In this document: positions 30,969 through 33,937 of the stretch, piece by piece | Layout of the letters: every line of letters starts with the position of its first letter | How positions within the stretch are numbered: position 1 is the first letter of the stretch | Origin: Candidatus Aminicenantota bacterium | Lineage (GTDB): Bacteria; Acidobacteriota; Aminicenantia; Aminicenantales; UBA4085 | Assembly (NCBI GenBank): GCA_026393865.1 | Contig: JAPKZI010000111.1 | Span: 1-33,937 of the forward strand | Reading direction: 5' to 3' | DNA length: 33,937 nt | Program-made: the position numbers and the translations under genes | Notes under the pieces: model-generated | Database searches by the model: none | The model's input: only the letters and a program-made list of their open reading frames with translations | What the model was told of the DNA's origin: nothing

Positions 30969-32972
30969 TTAGGGTCTAAATACCTCAAGCGGCTTAATAA
31001 AATATTTGGGTTCGACTTTTTGCGCCTGAACTAACATTTTAGAGACCCGAATAATCGTCGAGACGTATTCAGGTAAATTCTGGCTTATCGTGCCTTTCAG
31101 CCAACCTCTTTTATCTACAAGAAAATAATTTTGCATTTCAAGGGTATTGTTAAATCCGATAATACTGAAATTCAGATTGTCCGATAAATTATTACAAAGA
31201 CTCGTATAAACGCCAAGCGCCATTTCATCATTACAACAAAATATTCCTTTATATTTCGATAATTCAACGTCCTCGCAGAAACTATCCATTATTTTGTGGG
31301 CTTTTTCTCTTTGAAAATTGCCGGCAGGCAATATTCTGATTCTTGCTTCCGGTAATTCGTCCTTAATCCCCTCTTTAAATCCCCTGACTCTCGCTTTAGA
31401 ATGAGGAGCGTCGTCAATCCCCGGCATGACTAGAAACTTTGGGTCGGTATCACCTTTAATAAAATCACGCAATAACATCTTAGCCGCCAATTTTCCTCCC
31501 TCATAGTTATCCACCTGAATGACCGGGGGTATCGGCAACTTATTTTGCTTAAATAAATCATAGTCGTAAAATTCCGTATCTATCGTCATTAGGGGCGTAA
31601 TAAATTCGGGAAACTTTCTTTGAAAAAGGTCCATGAAAGATCGCGAATAAGATGGGACCATAATAATAAGATCCGGTTGATATACTTTAATTATATTCTC
31701 GGCTCCTACCAGAAGAGTTGCCATGCTGGCTGAATCGTAATCATCCAATGGATCTGGAGCTACAATCGAAAACACCATATTATTCTTAAAGGCTTGCGCC
31801 GCCATTTGACTTACGAGTTCGGCCCAGAAACCAAAGCGAACCGAAACATAAGGAAAGAAAAGGATATGCGGGTATTCTTTTTCGGATTCTTTATTTCCAG
31901 CACCTTGAGCTTCTCTTAAATACTCGCTCTTAGAAGGAGAACTGGTTCTTATAAGTTTTTCCTGATCGTCATTACCCTTCATCTTTTCGGGAAGCATCCT
32001 CTCCATCGTCGTCAGGCCTTTTTCAACATGGATCAGCTCGGACAATACCTCGGCGGCGCTTTGATACCTCTTCGCCCGATCCTTTTCCATGCATTTTAAA
32101 ATCACCCGGCACAGGTCATCGGGGATCTGGGTATTCAGCTCCTTGGGACTCTTCGGCATTTGACTTGTGTGTTTTATGCCGATGCTGAAAGGTGTATCCC
32201 CCTCAAAAGGCACCTGCCCGGTCAGCATTTCGTAGATGATAATGCCCAGCGAATAGATATCCGAACGCTGATCGACCTCTTTTCCCTCCACCTGCTCGGG
32301 GGACATGTATTCGGGAGTACCGATCATGACTCCGGCGCCCGTGATCCCCTTGACCGATATAGACCGGGCTATCCCAAAATCCATGATCTTGGCATTGCCC
32401 TCTTTGTCGATCATGATATTGCTCGGCTTTAGATCCCGGTGGACAACTCCTAACTGGTGAGCTTCAGCCAGCCCTTCACAGACCTGCTCGGCTATGAAAA
32501 TGGCCGTTCCCACTACGAGCTGCCTTGACCGCCGGATGAAACTCTTGAGGTCCTCTCCGGACACGTACTCCATAGTGATGAAATATTTGCCGGCTTCCCT
32601 GCCCAGGTCATGCATCCGGCAGACATTCCGGTGGCTGATTTTACGGGCATATTTCAGCTCATTCGAGAACCGTTCGATCGTTTCTCTGTCAGAGGCAATT
32701 TCAGGCTTCAGCAGCTTTAAAGCCACTTTCTCCTTGATATCTGTATCGAAGACTTTATAGACCCTTCCCATCCCGCCTTTCCCCAGCTCTTCGATGACCT
32801 GGTAGCGGCCGGCGAAGGTCGCGCCCGTGGTCAGCTCTTTTATCGCCGTTTGGAGCGTTTCAGTGAATTCAAGACGGATGTCTTTGGGAAGACGCAGCTG
32901 TGTGCCGCAATCCGCGCAGAATTGCTTGGTATCAGGATTCTCAGTCTGACATTTCGGGCATTTGACGATCAA
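30969..32972 (-). CDS. Zinc-ribbon Ser/Thr protein kinase fused to a sugar-binding-protein-like (periplasmic binding protein fold) domain
   Basis: I place the start at the TTG at 32972, six bases after GGAGGGG; a TTG at 32987 would overlap that site. The 667-residue product starts with a zinc ribbon (CPKC at residues 5-8 and CADC at 19-22). A complete eukaryotic-type kinase follows: glycine loop GKGGMG (64-69), Lys86, HRDLKPSN (178-185), DFG (198-200), GTPEYMSPEQ and DIYSLG. From about residue 365 to the end it has the RbsB/LacI-type binding fold, with IQVDNYEGGKLAAKMLL, ARVRGFKEGI and IFCCNDEMALGVY. There is no helix-turn-helix and no transmembrane helix between the domains, so both parts should be cytoplasmic. 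Base composition turns AT-rich near 31980, close to the domain junction. Confidence 0.88.
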   Translation of the reverse strand: MIVKCPKCQTENPDTKQFCADCGTQLRLPKDIRLEFTETLQTAIKELTTGATFAGRYQVIEELGKGGMGRVYKVFDTDIKEKVALKLLKPEIASDRETIERFSNELKYARKISHRNVCRMHDLGREAGKYFITMEYVSGEDLKSFIRRSRQLVVGTAIFIAEQVCEGLAEAHQLGVVHRDLKPSNIMIDKEGNAKIMDFGIARSISVKGITGAGVMIGTPEYMSPEQVEGKEVDQRSDIYSLGIIIYEMLTGQVPFEGDTPFSIGIKHTSQMPKSPKELNTQIPDDLCRVILKCMEKDRAKRYQSAAEVLSELIHVEKGLTTMERMLPEKMKGNDDQEKLIRTSSPSKSEYLREAQGAGNKESEKEYPHILFFPYVSVRFGFWAELVSQMAAQAFKNNMVFSIVAPDPLDDYDSASMATLLVGAENIIKVYQPDLIIMVPSYSRSFMDLFQRKFPEFITPLMTIDTEFYDYDLFKQNKLPIPPVIQVDNYEGGKLAAKMLLRDFIKGDTDPKFLVMPGIDDAPHSKARVRGFKEGIKDELPEARIRILPAGNFQREKAHKIMDSFCEDVELSKYKGIFCCNDEMALGVYTSLCNNLSDNLNFSIIGFNNTLEMQNYFLVDKRGWLKGTISQNLPEYVSTIIRVSKMLVQAQKVEPKYFIKPLEVFRP

Positions 32973-33003
32973 TGCTGGCCCCTCCAATCAGGTGCGGCTC
33001 AAG

Positions 33004-33030
33004 ATTATCAAAGAATCGCGAGAGCGTCAA
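33004..33030 (-). promoter_or_regulatory. Probable promoter of the kinase gene
   Basis: On the minus strand TTGACG (33030-33025) and GATAAT (33009-33004) are 15 bases apart, a little short for the usual 17. A start near 32997 would give a leader of about 25 bases to the TTG at 32972. Confidence 0.45.
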
Positions 33031-33181
33031 TTCGCCCTATACTTCAAGGGATTTGCTTTTTCGCGTCGCACGTTCTTCCCTCCAGCTAAGCTCGGAATCG
33101 GTACCGCCCTTCAGGTAAACGTGAACGCCAGCCTCTATTTCCTCACCGATAAAAAAGTTTTCCCAGCTCCAATGCGTGCGA

Positions 33182-33187
33182 TATAAT
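33182..33187 (+). promoter_or_regulatory. -10 element upstream of the oxidoreductase remnant
   Basis: A consensus TATAAT lies about 125 bases before the ATG at 33313. The -35 region near 33158 (TTTTCC) is a poor match, so this is a weak call. Confidence 0.35.
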
Positions 33188-33312
33188 CCGCCCATTCAAA
33201 AAGTGTTTGGAAGCCTCTTTTCGGCTCTTAAACAGGGGGCTTGTTAAAAAGCAACGAATCGAAGATATTAATACCGGGCTCATGATCGATCTTTAAATAA
33301 AGGAAATCGGCC

Positions 33313-33506
33313 ATGCGCGTCCTCCTGACCGGAACGACGGGATATATCGGCCGGCGCCTTCTCGACGTCCTGGTCCGCGAACCCGATGTCCGTCTCCGGC
33401 TCCTGGTCAGAAACGCGGCAAAACTGAACCTCCCGCATGACGCCGGTGCCGTTCGGGATCGCCCGGGCCCTGGTCTAGGGACTGAAGTCCGAGACCGTCG
33501 TCTTGA
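33313..33506 (+). pseudogene. NAD(P)-binding SDR-type oxidoreductase, internally deleted and interrupted by an IS21-family end
   Basis: The first 38 codons read MRVLLTGTTGYIGRRLLDVL and on to LRLLVRNAAKL, the Rossmann start (TGxxGYIG) of atypical SDR/NAD(P)-binding proteins. AAGGAA lies about eight bases upstream. The text then jumps: in another frame, MTPVPFGIARALV is followed by TAG and GLKSETVVL. That segment resembles a region normally about 200 residues further on in this family. So a large internal deletion with frame change, a nonsense codon and the insertion element have all hit the gene. The remnant ends where the element begins, at about 33507. Confidence 0.7.
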
Positions 33507-33512
33507 TGTAAA

Positions 33513-33608
33513 TGTCAAGTACTTTTCCCACCCCTGCGGTAAGGACATTTCCCAGGAGTACGGTAAGGATATTTCCCACCCCTTCGGTAAACAGATTTCC
33601 CACCCCTC
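33513..33608. repeat. Four tandem 24-base repeats at the IS21-family terminus
   Basis: Units begin at 33513, 33537, 33561 and 33585. The last three start CGGTAA, and all four share a TTTCCCA core. They are probably the multiple transposase-binding sites typical of IS21-family ends. There are no unique spacers, so this is not a CRISPR array. Confidence 0.75.
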
Positions 33609-33619
33609 ATCGGAATGAT

Positions 33620-33937
33620 CTAAACCTCCTTTCTTGATTTTTTAATACGATAAGACTCTCCGTCCAGGGTGAAGACCTTGGCATGATGAAGCAACCGATC
33701 CAGAAGGGCCGTCGTCATCACCTTGTCGCCCATCATCTCCGCCCAGGATTCGAAGCTCTTGTTCGAGGTGACGATCAAGGGAACTTTCTCGTACAACTCG
33801 CTGATCAGATTGAAAAAAAGATTCGCTTCCCGCTTTTCGATGGGCGTGTAGCCGATCTCATCGATGATGACCAGGTCCGACTTCATCAGCCTCCGGATCC
33901 GATATTCGGAAGTTTTTTGGACCTCCGCGGTTTTCAG
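33620..33937 (-). CDS. istB: IstB-like ATPase of an IS21-family element, C-terminal part (5' end outside window)
   Basis: The frame is open to the right edge, giving 105 visible codons; family members have about 240-260 residues. LVIIDEIGYTPIEKREANLFF is the Walker B region and following helix of IstB, LIVTSNKSFESWAEMMGD contains sensor 1, and ALLDRLLHHAKVFTLDGESYR is the sensor 2/C-terminal signature of IstB. IstB is the DnaA-related AAA+ regulator that helps the IstA transposase select targets. The stop lies about 113 bases from the presumed element end, with the terminal repeats in between. Confidence 0.92.
   Translation of the reverse strand: MKTAEVQKTSEYRIRRLMKSDLVIIDEIGYTPIEKREANLFFNLISELYEKVPLIVTSNKSFESWAEMMGDKVMTTALLDRLLHHAKVFTLDGESYRIKKSRKEV

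Larger units (their letters stand above)
32973..33312. other. Divergent intergenic region between the kinase and the broken oxidoreductase gene
   Basis: About 340 bases without a supported gene. It holds the kinase promoter candidate (33004-33030) and a TATAAT at 33182-33187 pointing at the oxidoreductase remnant. Short reading frames here show no recognisable domain. Confidence 0.5.
33507..33937 (-). mobile_element. IS21-family insertion sequence, istB end only (continues beyond window)
   Basis: The terminus starts TGTAAATGTC at about 33507, within the broken oxidoreductase text. It carries four 24-base repeats of the kind IS21 elements have at their ends, followed inward by istB reading toward this end. 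The istA gene and the other terminus lie outside the window. Target-site duplication cannot be checked. Confidence 0.75.

Noticed and set aside
30969-32060. A separate LacI-type transcription factor or periplasmic binding protein gene
   Set aside because: The frame is continuous with the kinase, and there is no internal start with a ribosome site, no helix-turn-helix and no signal peptide before the binding fold.
32962-33186. Small plus-strand frame in the region upstream of the oxidoreductase remnant
   Set aside because: It overlaps the kinase start and promoter, has no ribosome site and no recognisable domain.
33513-33608. Possible short CRISPR array
   Set aside because: The 24-base units are contiguous with no unique spacers and lie at an IS21-family terminus beside istB.

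Overview
The window is a GC-rich bacterial chromosome segment with Gram-negative envelope genes: TolC, periplasmic adaptors, RND pumps, lipoproteins and a DUF5916 outer-membrane barrel. The zinc-ribbon Ser/Thr kinase, the pseudo-M1 ABC permease and the DUF5916 protein resemble what I know from Aminicenantota/Acidobacteriota-type genomes. That placement is inference from family resemblance; there is no rRNA or tRNA here to test it.

Layout. (1) 1-4115: the C-terminal part of a DUF5916 protein, then a convergent pair made of a secreted glycoside-hydrolase-like protein and a small three-helix membrane protein. (2) 4261-7280: an ECF sigma factor, a one-helix membrane protein that is its probable partner, a Spy/CpxP-like protein and a MacA-like adaptor with no pump beside it. 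(3) 7358-8620: a YefM/YoeB toxin-antitoxin pair whose last gene overlaps a methyltransferase. (4) 8751-24651, minus strand: a tightly packed seven-gene operon, ABC ATPase > ABC permease with a degenerate M1-peptidase module > TolC > lipoprotein adaptor > RND permease > RND permease fused to an ABC ATPase > small ABC permease. (5) 24828-26622: a class A beta-lactamase-like protein, a leftover C-terminal gene fragment and VapBC. (6) 26889-29253: an esterase with a dockerin-like tail and two small proteins. (7) about 29325-31980: a conspicuously AT-rich island with a minimal PtsI/PEP-synthase-like protein and the 3' half of a kinase gene. (8) 30969-32972: a Ser/Thr kinase fused to a sugar-binding-protein fold. 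(9) 33313-33937: a wrecked NAD(P)-binding oxidoreductase gene cut by the end of an IS21-family element.

The most striking system is the efflux operon. A proton-driven RND permease and an ABC nucleotide-binding domain lie in one continuous 1610-residue reading frame. The ABC domain itself appears to be split by a four-helix membrane insert, and that insert carries an in-frame palindromic repeat. The operon supplies every part of a tripartite exporter (inner-membrane RND pair, adaptor, TolC) plus two ABC ATPase/permease pairs, so an ATP-coupled or ATP-regulated RND exporter is a reasonable hypothesis. The second unusual item is the soluble kinase with a C-terminal periplasmic-binding-protein fold, facing a PEP-utilising-enzyme relative. 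The base composition changes sharply inside that kinase gene, which suggests recent chimera formation.
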